Source: Neoceratodus forsteri
Taxonomy: Eukaryota > Chordata > Ceratodontiformes > Ceratodontidae
Assembly: GCA_016271365.2 (NCBI GenBank)
Contig: CM057459.1
Span: forward strand, 494,277,501-494,341,500
Direction of reading: 5' to 3'
DNA: 64,000 nucleotides
The notes beneath the pieces were generated by a model. It had not been told where the DNA came from. It ran no database searches and saw nothing but the letters and a program-made list of their open reading frames with translations. Below, piece after piece: positions 53,919-64,000 of the stretch. The position numbers were made by a program, and so were the translations under genes. Position 1 is the first letter of the stretch, and each line of letters opens with the position of its first letter.

Positions 53919-54839
53919 CTATCACTGAAATAAGTGGGGGGTAGTTAACATGGGTCAAATGGCCTTTATCTACTCCTTAATACCATAGTAAGAAGTGTAG
54001 TGTGCTACTGTAGGTACAGTAGCCCTGATGCACTGATGGAATAAGGAGAACTAGTGGAGGATGACCGGTTGGGGGTGTTTTGCTCCTGAGTGTCCTCTTT
54101 TCATGTCAGTTTGGTTTGCTGCAAAATAAGATAATTTAATGAGTTCCTTTCCTCCCTTTGACATGGTGTCTGCATCATATTTTTCATTTCCCATGGATGA
54201 CCAGAGTGATACTGGCACTTGACCTGAGGTGTAGCAGTGGTGGGATGGGGAGTGGATCAAAAAGAGGAGACTGACAAGAGAAGGGAGATCAATGTCAGTG
54301 ATGCATGTTAAACTGCAGTTGTGACCAGTGAACACTGGACCAGAGTGGACCACCAGAGAATGCAGTTGGGACCCTCCTCTGCAGCTGTTTTAAAAGATAG
54401 GGACTGGGAAATGAGAATCAAGGGACATAAAGGTGGGGGAAGGTCACAAGCAGGGTATGGGGCATTTTTTTTGTACCTTTTGGAATTGTTGTGCACCAGA
54501 TTGTTAGGATCCCAAATCAGAAATTCCAATGTCAATTCTGTTCTGTTGCTATAAGTGGAATCAGACCAGAGACAAACTCAGAATCAGAATTTCTGAAATT
54601 CTGCAGGATTCAGACTAAACAAGTTTCAAAGAATCTGAGCCCCCTTACTGTTGATACCAATGGTGAATGTTTTGCTGGAAAGTATAAAATCTCTTTAAAG
54701 AAAAACAGAGCAAAGAGGTCTTAATCAAACTAAAGCTCTGCAACCATGCAAGTCGTGCTTGTACTTTTTCAATGCACCATGTCTTTAAGAGATTGGATTT
54801 CTAATTGTATATTAAGTAGTCACAGGAAACATTAAGGGT
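53919..54839. other. Unassigned sequence
   Basis: No gene or clear element. Repeated CAGAATTTCTGAAATTCTG palindromic words near 54583-54603 suggest an old DNA element. Confidence 0.45.
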
Positions 54840-54848
54840 GAGGCAGTA

Positions 54849-54859
54849 TAGCGCAGTGG
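54849..54859 (+). promoter_or_regulatory. RNA polymerase III A box of the SINE
   Basis: TAGCGCAGTGG fits the tRNA A-box consensus TRGYNNARNNG exactly. Confidence 0.85.
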
Positions 54860-54892
54860 TTTAAGGCTCTGAGCTGCAAATCTGGAGACCTG

Positions 54893-54903
54893 GGTTTGAA
54901 TCC
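54893..54903 (+). promoter_or_regulatory. RNA polymerase III B box of the SINE
   Basis: GGTTTGAATCC matches GGTTCGANTCC with one change (C to T, as from CpG decay), 33 bases after the A box. Confidence 0.85.
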
Positions 54904-55036
54904 CACATCCCCAACTTGCATACTGTGTGACCCTGAGCAAGTCACTTAACTTCCCTGTGCTCCCAGGTCACACCTGTAAACAAGCTTTCAGCTTAGTGTG
55001 TCTCTCCTGGTTAAACAATTGAAGGAAAAAAAAAAA

Positions 55037-56904
55037 CTTCCTGAATGCGATGCACGTGTTGTGTATGCACTAAGATAATGGGAGAAAAAGGGATGACCTA
55101 AAGAGGAGGAAACTGCAGTAACTGGAATAGTGTACACTGTGACAGGGGGTTGATTTTCAGTTATGCCTGTCTTTGTCATTAGGTATAACTGCAATGTTTT
55201 GTGGCTGCTGTCATACCTCGTGCCACATTATTGGGGATTTTGAAAACATCCCGGCCTTTTTTAGGTGGTAGATGAGTTTTCTCGCATCTACCATCTGTTT
55301 TCTTTATGATTTTTCAGCTGTATAGTGGCTAGAATCATGATGACAACTACCTGTACATCAAAATGGATGAGGCAGTTGAGCATTGTGATGTATACTGTAT
55401 GGGAGCTTAGTTCTGTGTCCTATTTTGGGAAAAGTGCTCTGCCAAAGATTTATATTAAACAACTTGCTCATCTTTCACACTTACTTCCAACCTTCAGCTG
55501 CACTGATGTTTATGAATGGAGCTGTGTTATCAATTCCAACTTTTTTGGCAGTACTGGAAGGTTTATCACTTTTTACAGCTGCATGCGAAAAGCCTTGCAG
55601 ATGTATTGCTAAGAACAGGAGAAAAGAGATCGTGGAAGTACGTGACCGGATATCTGTCCAGCGTGCCTCCACAGTGCTGTGGTCATGTCCACAGCCATTG
55701 TTTTTTTGCCGCCCCTCCCCTCTGCAGGCTGCGCAACCCCTCTCCATGGGGTCTCTATTTTGTTTTTCTTATCACTTCTGCAGTTGCAGAGAAAACAAAA
55801 GAAGCCATCATGCCCAAGATGGCCACCGTGAGATCACTGCTCATGCATGAGTATCATGTATGCTCACCTCTGTTGCAGCGGCCATCTTGGACTTGGCAGC
55901 CGAGTGATGTGTACAGGCTTGTCATACCACCAGAAGATGACACTATAAAAATGGTACCCTTACGCTTTGTCGAGACTCACCATCCCAACACTGACCTGCC
56001 TGGGCAGTATTGACCGACAGGTTCAGTATCCGGATAGTGAGTATCCCGGCATTAGAAAACCCAACAGTGTTTACAGGGATAAGGTAGCAGATGTAACAGC
56101 TTGCTACCTTACCCCTGCTGATCAGATACAAATGCAGGTGGAATCCGGAGGCTGGCCGAGCTGCCCCGGTGGTGTTGAAGACTAAATCACTTGCAGCTCA
56201 GCCAGCGTGTTCTGGGAGGCGCGGATTCTATCCTGTGCTGCATCCTGCAACGTTTTTATGATTTAAACCCCTGTAACTAACTTTTCTAACTCCAAGATCC
56301 GCTTCTCCTTGGAGTTAGTTATTTTAGTTAAGGGGGTATGGGAGTAAAGCCCCCCACATGGCAGGTTCAGGGGCAAAGCCCCCAATTGCATTTCCTGTTT
56401 TGCAATCAGATGCCTCAAATCATATTTTTGGGCATCTGATTGATTCAGGAGCATGGATTTCGGGCAAGTGGGGTCGGTATCCCGAGACTCAGCATACTGA
56501 GTTTAGGGATACCATAGTATATCCATAAAAATAGACTGCTACCCAAAGTAAAAGAAAAAAACATATTCAAGCTGAATCTGTGTTAATTTTCTGCTCGTTG
56601 TTTTTTCCAGTGTGGTCATAGTAAAAACGTAAATATAACAGCTTTTGGTCATAAAATGAAAGATTAACAATCTATGCAAATGCTAACAATAAACAACAGA
56701 TTTGTATTTTAAAATGTACTTTATTGTTGAAATGCCCTACCTTAGCCATTGCTTGCAAAGCTTCTCATAGAGATCCTTTCTTTCCCTTTTACCCTTTCAC
56801 GCACAGAGGAACTCTGGCCACATTGTTGGAACCTTTTCACCGATTGCCTTGTGAAAATTATGTATTTGCATATACTTTGAGTTGCACGATGCTTGTGTAT
56901 GTGT
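55037..56904. other. Unassigned, hairpin-rich (MITE-like) sequence
   Basis: Several hairpins: TGGTAGATG/CATCTACCA at about 55265-55295; CCAAGATGGCC/GGCCATCTTGG at about 55818-55894; CTAACTCCAAG/CCTTGGAGTTAG at about 56286-56316; CAATCAGATGCC/GGGCATCTGATTG at 56402-56442. The GAGTTAGTTATTTTAGTTAAG core near 56312 is shared with the TIR element at 51364. Overlapping frames at 55325-56013 lack any domain and differ by strand, so I do not call a gene. Confidence 0.55.
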
Positions 56905-57190
56905 GGTGAAGGCTTTATTTATTTATTTATTAACTTTTGGATTAACACCTTTGAGCCAGTGGCTCTTTTACATAGGTTCCACGACGAGAGACAAAAACAG
57001 ATAATTATCAATACAGATAACATTGGGCAAAACCAGAACTATTAGGCAAGCACAGGCATATACAGTGCAGGTATACAGAGAGGTAATATTAACAGCTCTG
57101 GTGGGACATTTGGTAAAGCCTCAATAAGTATGCATGCAAGGCAAGCAGTACACATTAAGACAGAGAAGGAATTTGAAGTTCGGTAAACCA
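56905..57190 (-). mobile_element. LINE 3' end with (TAAA)n tail, L2-like
   Basis: On the minus strand the sequence ends GAGCCACTGGCTCAAAGGTG..TTAATAAATAAATAAATAAAG. A small GAGCC/GGCTC stem-loop before a (TAAA)n tail is how L2-type LINEs end. There is no coding part, so the family call is weak. Confidence 0.5.
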
Positions 57191-58792
57191 AAACCAAGTG
57201 GTTATCTACCCAAAAGAAGTAGTGGAGTCAGCGTCACTTAGCAGGCGAGTAACAAGGAAGAGAGCTTTGCTGAGAGCTTGTCTCTTGCTGTCTTGCTTTC
57301 CATGACAGATGCTGTATCCCTGCTAGCTTTCTTCTCTGTTCATCTCACCAGCTCTGCTTCATTTGGATGGCTGCATCAGGGGATGCTGGGTGCTGACAGC
57401 CTCCACCTTCATGGTGCAGGACCTGGGCTGCTGGCACAAGTTGCTTCAAGTGTCACACTGCAGGTTGCAGGAGGTGTTCAAGGCGGTGCAGACTACATAT
57501 GTGGCATTCCAGCCCTTGAGATTGGTCACCGCCAAGATAAAAAGGGGCAAGCAAGATTTGGATATTGGAGTGTGCATGACACATGTTCAGAAGTGGGTCT
57601 GGAAGTAATATAGTGGGGTAGGAAATTAATTGGCAAATACTGTTGGAATTTTGGGGCTCCTGTATCTTCAGGGATAGACTTAAATTTGCAATACAGGAAA
57701 ACTAAGCAATTTGACTACCATAGGAAAGAATGCAATCTACTGAAAACCCCAGAAAAATTGCAAGGGCGTCATTTAGGGCTAGCCAGGTGTTGCAGTTGAG
57801 ACCCCTGTGATTTCTTTGAAGCCCCTATTATGTTTTTTGCAACTCCTAAAATATGATTTCCCTAGCATTTATTTACATAAAATGTGGTGGGTGGAGGAGA
57901 GTTGCCACCCCTATGATTCTGGTGAAAAGCAACTGGAATATTGCCCTGGAGTTACATGGAAAAAGCAAAACTGATCTGGGAGTATAGTTACATTTTAGTA
58001 AAAGTAGAGGACTTGCCTACAATACTCAGGCCCATGCCTAGTAGCTGACGTTAAACTACCATTTACAAGATCACAAGATAAAGTCCCTGACAGCTGCTCA
58101 CAAAATATTATTGCACCTGTTCTCACCACAGCTTATTAAAACATGGTATTGTGATGGAAGGGATTTAGGTGAATTTAGGGAAAGTCCTGACGCTTTTCCA
58201 GGCAATCCATACAAATGTAATGCCATACTGTACAATTTATAACTAGGCATACATTAAGGAGATGTGGGGAAATGTGAGAACTGTCCTGGAAAATTCATGT
58301 TATCGACCTAAGGTTGGTTCATTCCGTCTGCACCTTACTGCCACACAGAAGTGACTGTTGTGCAATAACACTGGACTAGGTGTGGGCTATTTAAGCAGTA
58401 ACACACAACATGGGGTACGTTTGTCATAGGGTCATATGTGGACACACCGAATACATTGTGAGGCATGAGGTGTATGTTATGAGGTGTGAAGTGCAACCTG
58501 AAAGCCTTGAGCTTACCTATATCCCTGTCCCTTCTTGAAGAAGATCTGATATCCTGGATAGTAGAGTGGGTAGGGATAGGGACCCCTTTTAAGCAAGGCA
58601 TAAAAAATTACAGGGTGTGCTGGAAGGGAATTATTGGTGGCTGTTAGACTGTGACCCACCCTGTCCTATAAATAAGATGTGCACTTCCCTGCCTGGACAT
58701 ATGGCAGCTGGCTGAGGAGGTGCAAGGAGGGCTGCACTGGTCACCATATGTGCACTTGCAGCACCGAGAATAATGGTAAAGCGAGACGGAGG
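57191..58792. other. Unassigned sequence
   Basis: No gene or clear element. The frame at 57278-57613 is not supported by any domain. Confidence 0.45.
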
Positions 58793-59100
58793 TGTTTCGG
58801 TGCCATGAGGGTGGTTACTAGATGCCAGGAAGCATTGTCAGTTTTCCTGTGGGCTGGCGATCAGAGGGAGGGGGGACCACTAATCACCAGGGAAGTTCTA
58901 GTTCTATTATGGGCTGGTGATCGAAGGGAGGGGGGAACCACTAGCCACCAGGGCAGTTTTACTTCTGTTATGGGCTGGCGATCAGAGGGGAGGGGGGGGC
59001 AAATAGGCACCAAGGAAGTTATGGTATTATTAGGGTCTGGTGGTCAGGGAGGGAACCACTAGCACCAGAGAATTTTAAGTTTACTAAGGGCTGAAGAGCA
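58793..59100. repeat. 60-bp minisatellite, about five copies
   Basis: Unit starts GGGCTGGCGATCAGAGGGAGG at 58851, 58911, 58972, about 59033 and 59088 (periods 60, 61, 61 and 55), with a partial copy before. The part ACCACTAGCCACCAGGG is best conserved. The in-frame repeat at 58679-59062 is not a gene. Confidence 0.9.
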
Positions 59101-59203
59101 AAGTGGGGGTGCCACAGACCACAGGGGGTGGGGGTGCTTCCCCCAGCGGTCAACTGTGGTTCCATGTGATAATGGTGATTGTGGAAAGGCGATCGCTGTT
59201 TGG

Positions 59204-59248
59204 GTGAGTGTACATCACCGAAAATTAATTTCGGCGATGTACACTCAC
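59204..59248. repeat. 45-bp near-perfect palindrome
   Basis: GTGAGTGTACATC and GATGTACACTCAC flank CCGAAA..TTTCGG around a TTAA centre; only one position pair in the arms mismatches. It lies just after the minisatellite, probably at the centre of a MITE. Confidence 0.9.
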
Positions 59249-61849
59249 GGCGAACATCAAGAGGGCACTGGAGACTTAGATTTTTTTATGCAGGAGGGCT
59301 ATGCCCCCCGCTCCCCCCTACTAAAGGATTCTCAACTCCAGGAGGGTGCATGTCGTGGGGGGGGGGTGCAAAAGTGAAAAAAACATTCCCAGACCCTGTG
59401 CAAAAAATGAACGCATCCAGAACCAAACCCGGCACCCTCCCATCTCTAGCCTGCCATCAACCCACCACTCCACATGGCCAGCTTTGCAACACACCACTGC
59501 ACTACAGTACAAAAACCCTCCCTCCTCTTCTGCCTATTGCACAGTGTGGTCTCTCCCCCACCACACACACACACTCATGTATATATAGCGACATCCTGTC
59601 ACTATATTCGCTGAACCTCCTATTCATTTGCCCTCCCTGCCCTGTAGCCCCATGCACAGGTGCCGTGATTGAGTCGTCCTTCTTGAAAGCGCTCAGTCAC
59701 AGTCACCATCATCACAGGCTACCATCAAGTGGCTAGGTAGCGGTCTGAAGCAGTCGTGTTGGCTTTGACCAGAGTTTCTTTCCACTTGCTTGAAATTGCA
59801 GGACTATCAATGAAAACTGAAACCCTGGTCCTTGAATTGGCTTATGGAACAATTACTATTTTACTCCACTAATGCTGTATAATAAAGTTTTGAACTTATT
59901 GGACCAACAACTGCCGCACATGCAATTTACAGTGACATTTTATGTAAAAATAACATATTTTTTTGTAACACAACTTTTGTTAGCTACACTATAACCTGGT
60001 ATCTGTAGGTCTTCCAGGTCAGATTCTCAGCTTGAAAGTGTGGAAGTATACAACAGGGGGCAAACAGCTTCCTGCTATATTCACAGGGCAACCCTAGCCA
60101 CAGGAGATGTGTTCCCCATGTGATTATGATAAAATGCAAATGAGGATCACCAGATAATAATGAGTGCAAACAGGGTATACATCCACTAACATCTGCTGTG
60201 TGATACCCACTGAAGTATGCATGTGGCATAGCACCAGTCACATGGTGCTAGGCCATGTGCATAGGTTCCTCACACTGATGCTACTGCAGAATTGTTTCCC
60301 TCACCTGCTGGGTGCTCACCATTACCTCGAAGGTCCTTTTCTGGACCACATGTCTGTGCCTGCTCCAGACCATCCCAGTGATACAGTGGCCCCACTTCAA
60401 ACCCAATCACTAATACTGTGCCTGGCATCTGTAGACCCCCTTGCCCTGTTCCCATTGTGCTGACTCTTTGGCTATGGTGCCCCACCAATTTCTGTACCCC
60501 CTCCATGGTTTCTAGATGCACTTCATTGACACCCCTACCAGCTGCCTGTAACAGTTCTTCAAGTAAGGAGGTGTCACTAAAGTTGCAACTTGGATTGTGA
60601 GTGACACCATGCTTTGTGAATGGTCACATGGCAACCCTATCCCCCTTACAAGCACAGGCATAGTGGAGTTAGCATCCATGTGGGGAAGGGCTATGATCCT
60701 CCTTTGAGCCAAACTCAGGGGATCACAAGTGACATTTTTGTGATTGTCCCTTGTGACTGGGAAGGGGGCCCAAAGTGTCTGTATTTCTTCTTTGATGTTG
60801 CCATTGAAAATGAGCTCTGGCTCACTGGGGTATTCCTGTAAAATCTCAATAAACATGTTTTGCTGCTTACTACTAGTACCACTTTTAAGCTGATGGAGCA
60901 CTTCTCCTTCATCTGACTGGACAAGTTCCTTCCTTTTGGGATTGATAGTCAATTGTTTCAAGTCCATCCGAGGCTTCTTTGCATGTACATGGTTCTGAAA
61001 TGCTCTTTGGCACAGCATTATCAGCCCACAGGCTGGGCCGGCTACAACAATGTGTGGTCTCAAAGCCACTGCGCCGCTGAGGTATTTTTAGCAGCAATGC
61101 CATAAAGAGCTTGTTTTGTTAACGTTTCCAGTCTCCTCTCTGAAGTTCAGTCTGGGACAGCTGCTGTATAATAATACAACCATTTATGTTACTGCATGCG
61201 TAAATCAAAGCACCAGATATAAAATTAGGGCAGCACACAGTCAAGATCTAAAACCAAACCTTAAATGTACTGCAACAAACTAACTCCAAACAGGAAATGA
61301 GTATTCTTTCCAAGTGCTATCAGGGTTCAAACCATCCCTTGTCTCATATACTGCAATCAAAGTGAACAAAATAAAGCAACACACAATCAAAAGTATGCAG
61401 TTTATGTTCTAGGCAAAAAATCACCAGAGCATATTTGTAAACAGTAGAATTTTAAAGCTCTATAGATATTATTGTTATGTTCTTCTAAAGAAAAGACTGT
61501 TTCAATTATAATCAACCTCATTTGTAAGAATGTTCTGACATGATAATAATAAGTCAATAAAAAGATGTTTATTTGTGCTTCCTTACCTATCATAAAAATG
61601 TATAACTATCATAGGCTGACACTTAACAGGCAAACATTAAAGGTTTTCATAGAAAATATGGGCATCTGAATGATTCACAATGTTACGTCCCCATTTAACG
61701 GTTCTCTTTTAGGAATTGCAAAAAACAAAAAATTAAGTGATATCAAGCAAAACATTACACTGTAGTCTAAAATAACAAGGTTCAAGGATGCAATGCAATA
61801 CAGACGAGACAAGTTAGTTCCCATTACATAATCCCCATGATACAGTGTT
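59249..61849. other. Unassigned; weak tRNA-like SINE trace on minus strand
   Basis: Around 59400-59480 the minus strand reads GAGTGGTGGGTTGATGGCAGG, then GGGTGCCGGGTTTGGTTCTGG, loosely like a tRNA-Leu/Ser-type SINE head. The B box is poor, so this is tentative. The largest open frame (60512-61069 minus, 185 codons) has no recognised domain, and its composition does not argue for a real gene; I leave it uncalled. Confidence 0.4.
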
Positions 61850-62060
61850 AAGAAACAAGAATAAAAGGGCATAGGTTCAAACGGAAAAGGGAAGGGATGT
61901 ACTGAGTGTTAGGAAATATTTCTGCATGCACAGTGATAAGAATTGGAGAAGAATGCCTAAAGATGCAATAGAGGTAGAAGCAGGAGCAGTAGTAGGATTC
62001 AAATTGCAAGTCAGACTAAAGGGAAAGATGAGAACCTGGAAGACTGCTGGGGGGGGTACG
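61850..62060 (+). pseudogene. LINE RT C-terminal remnant
   Basis: Across frames it reads EKGRDVLSVRKYFCMHSDKNWRR, MPKDAIEVEAGAVVGFKLQV and a Lys-rich end. This is the pattern of the C-terminal end of a CR1/Rex1-type RT (RKYF..W-x-x-MP-x-DAIEV-x-A-x-x-x-GFK). 3' end not clear. Confidence 0.6.
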
Positions 62061-62750
62061 TGATACAACATCACTTACAGTATTCCTGTCCCAATATTAT
62101 GGTGCCACTGCATTACTAAAGAAGTTTGGCACTTCACAATTCTCATATTTGCAATTCTCTCTGATACTGTACCCTTAATGTCAGGCAAAATGCATTTGGA
62201 TGAATTTGCTCTCAAAAGGCAGTGTGTGTGGTAAAACTTAATTTTGGGCTGCTCCAGTGCATCCTTTTTCAACTCAGCTCTTAGTAAATCTCAACAATGC
62301 ATCTAATAGAAATAAAACTGAAATTTAGGAATATTCATCATTTGGTACGTCAAGAACATCTTAAACATAAAAGCCACCTGACACTCAGGATGTCTCCGCA
62401 TTGATCTGAGTCTTTCTCCAGAACCCAGGTCAACCACACTGCAAGCACTAGTGTTAAAGCTGCATCAGTTTGTCGGTTCAGAAATTATGTGTTTTTAAAC
62501 GGAAGCTTATAGTTAGAGAAATATTGATATGTTAGATAGGTATATTGTTCATCCATTGATATTTTGAAGGTTTATCATTAGTGATTATCAATACATTTTC
62601 ATACTATAGTTTACAATGATCAAACATTTTTATCTTGCTACTTAAGGACAGTATTACTATCACATATTGTTATCGCCCTGACTTCCAGATTCCATTGAAA
62701 AACAAAGTTCCTATCCCTAATGTTTCCAAAGTTATCCCTTTTCCAAAGAC
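62061..62750. other. Unassigned AT-rich sequence
   Basis: Nothing recognised. Confidence 0.5.
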
Positions 62751-63490
62751 AATGGCCCAGATATTCAGAGCTCGGCACAAGTACTGCCACTTGTGCTGCC
62801 ATTGTGGTTGCCAGGCTATGGCAATATATTCAAATGGATATCGCTTGCTGATGGAGTGGCACTATCCGATTGAATATCAGTCCATGTTGATGCAGTGCTA
62901 GTGGATCTACGCTGCTCTAACACAGACCAGGGCTATATATGGACCACAGAAATAGTGCTGCCCAAAACAGGATAGTGCCAGGTCCCTGTTGGCCATATCT
63001 AGCCCAAGTATGCAAATGAGCTCTCTTAGGGGCCATCTGCACACTCATTATGGGCTCATTTGTATGGGTTGCAGCAACTCCTTACTGCCCCTGTCAATGT
63101 CAGCATCACTTCCTGGTTGTTCAGTGGCTCCTACCACCCCCACCCTCACCCCAATCATCTGATGGATATCTATTCTAAAAGTCCCTGGTGGTCTAGTAGT
63201 TCTCCCACACCCTCATCACCCGGTAGATATGTATTCTAACAGTCCCTCATGGTCCAGTGGTTTCCCCCACCTACTGCTCACCCATTTGATATGAAATGTA
63301 AATGTCCCTGGTGGTCCAGTGGTTCCCCCACTCCTCCAACCATACATGCACCCCCCATTTGTCAACTCACCAAGGACCCCTGCCACACACTCCCCCCACC
63401 CTGCATGTCGGTCCCATGAAAGTGGAGGCTGGCATAGTCCTTCTCTCACCTCTTCAGCTAGTCTGCCATCTGACAGTTAATGGAGCACAA
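62751..63490. mobile_element. Possible DNA element with minisatellite related to 58793-59100
   Basis: Starts GGCCCAGATATTCAGAGC, a plausible transposon end, but the other terminus was not found. At about 63080-63330 three approximately 60-base units contain CCCTGGTGGTCYAGTRGTTYYCCC, the reverse complement of the conserved part of the minisatellite at 58793-59100. Frames here have no domain. Confidence 0.5.
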
Positions 63491-64000
63491 TTTAGAAACA
63501 TAGAAACATAGACAATGATGGTAGAAAAAGACCAGTAGTCCATCCAGTCTGCCCAAGTTCTCTATAATCCCTGGAACCTACTGTTCCTCCAGGGTACTAA
63601 CCCTCCCTGTCCTCTCTCTATTCTTCTCCTTGGCCCTGTCACCCTCGGTAACCACTGTCCCCTTCATTATGTCTCAACCCTGTTTGAATCCCCTGACTGT
63701 TTATGCACTCACCACTTCAGCCGACAGACTGTCCAAGGTTCCACAACACTTTCCATAAAGTAGCACTTCCTCACATCTCTCCTGAACCTGCCTCCTGTTA
63801 ATTTCCATTTGTGTCCACAGGAACAAGAATTGGTATTCAGGCTAAATAGTTCACCACAGTTCACTTTGCTAATTCCTTTAAGGAACTTGAAGGTCTCTAT
63901 CATATCTCTCCTCTCCCTTCTGGTCTCCAGTGAGTACATATTTAGTGCTTTGAGGTGCTCCTCATAAGATCTGCCCTGCTGACCCTGAATCATTTTTGTT
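63491..64000 (-). pseudogene. CR1-type LINE 3' end, runs out of the window
   Basis: Starts AGAAACATAGAAACATAGAC (the reverse of the CTATGTTTCTATG end) followed by AGACCAGTAGTCCATCCAGTCTGCCC. Coding 63709-63993 (minus) reads HLKALNMYSLETRRERRDMIETFKFLKGISKV, then WKLTGGRFRRDVRKCYFMESVVEPW, the C-terminal part of CR1 RT. More coding is expected beyond 64000. Confidence 0.88.

Larger units (their letters stand above)
54840..55036 (+). mobile_element. MIR-type (CORE-like) tRNA SINE
   Basis: The tRNA-related head has an A box (54849-54859) and B box (54893-54903). The following TGTGTGACCCTGAGCAAGTC and ACTTAACTTCCCTGTGCTCC segment is the well-known MIR/CORE-type body. The 3' part AGCTTAGTGTGTCTCTCCTGG leads to an A-run at 55026-55036. 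The 3' end resembles that of the L2 LINE at 33215-34908. About 195 bp, little decayed. No clear target duplication. Confidence 0.9.

Noticed and set aside
55325..56013. Three overlapping plus-strand frames and one minus-strand frame
   Set aside because: They overlap in different frames across hairpin-rich MITE-like DNA, with no domain; chance open frames.
58679..59062. 127-codon frame with internal repeats
   Set aside because: Produced by the 60-bp minisatellite, whose unit is a multiple of three; not a gene.
60512..61069. 185-codon minus-strand frame, the longest outside the known elements
   Set aside because: No domain, signal or coiled coil that I recognise, and no support from neighbours. 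A distant Harbinger Myb-like or MADF protein was considered but the key Trp pattern is missing.

Overview
This window looks like vertebrate nuclear DNA made almost entirely of transposable elements. I find no intact host gene, rRNA, CRISPR array or prokaryotic feature, and every element-encoded reading frame is broken by stops or frameshifts. The repeat mix is CR1-group and L2-group LINEs, Rex1-like LINE remnants, Penelope-like elements with a GIY-YIG nuclease, a Ty3/gypsy element with a PNMA-like Gag, a MIR-type tRNA SINE, and PIF/Harbinger-like and mariner/Tigger-like DNA transposons. This suggests a large-genome, non-mammalian vertebrate. An amphibian (a caecilian, for instance) or a lungfish would fit, but this is inference from repeat content and I cannot name the species.

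Layout. 1-8894: a Ty3/gypsy LTR retrotransposon on the minus strand. Its 3' LTR is cut by the window start, its 5' LTR ends at 8894, and it sits in an older CR1 tail (8895-9290). 9291-20742: mostly unassigned sequence with microsatellites, foldbacks, an L2/MIR-type tail (12168-12290), an L1/Tx1 fragment (14590-14880), a CR1 3' half (15440-16935) and a TTA-flanked Harbinger-like MITE (19996-20742). 20950-23450: a Rex1-like LINE on the minus strand, split by a CR1 tail.

24022-35966: a nested composite. A Penelope-like element has inverted terminal repeats (pLTRs). Its RT is split by a nearly complete CR1 LINE (25500-30790), which carries two further insertions of its own. Its GIY-YIG nuclease is split by a CR1 tail (31945-32165). 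Its right pLTR is split by a TIR element (33022-35615) that itself contains an L2 LINE (33215-34908). A hammerhead-ribozyme-like core remains in the left pLTR.

35967-47700: unassigned sequence, a CR1 tail, then a second nearly full-length CR1 on the minus strand (42045-46950) with esterase ORF1 and endonuclease/RT ORF2; a 293-bp tandem duplication lies upstream of it. 47826-48600: a second Penelope-like 3' end arranged head to head. 48724-49105: a foldback element. 50440-51920: a CR1 copy on the minus strand interrupted by a TIR element. 53160-55036: a LINE end, a Tigger-like element and a MIR-type SINE. 55037-63490: hairpin-rich MITE-like sequence, a 60-bp minisatellite, a 45-bp palindrome and degenerate LINE/TIR remnants. 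63491-64000: a CR1 3' end on the minus strand running out of the window.

The order of insertions can be read from the nesting, and the SINE, the L2 LINE and one further fragment share a 3' tail, as expected if L2-type machinery moved the SINE. All family calls come from motifs read by eye, not database searches.
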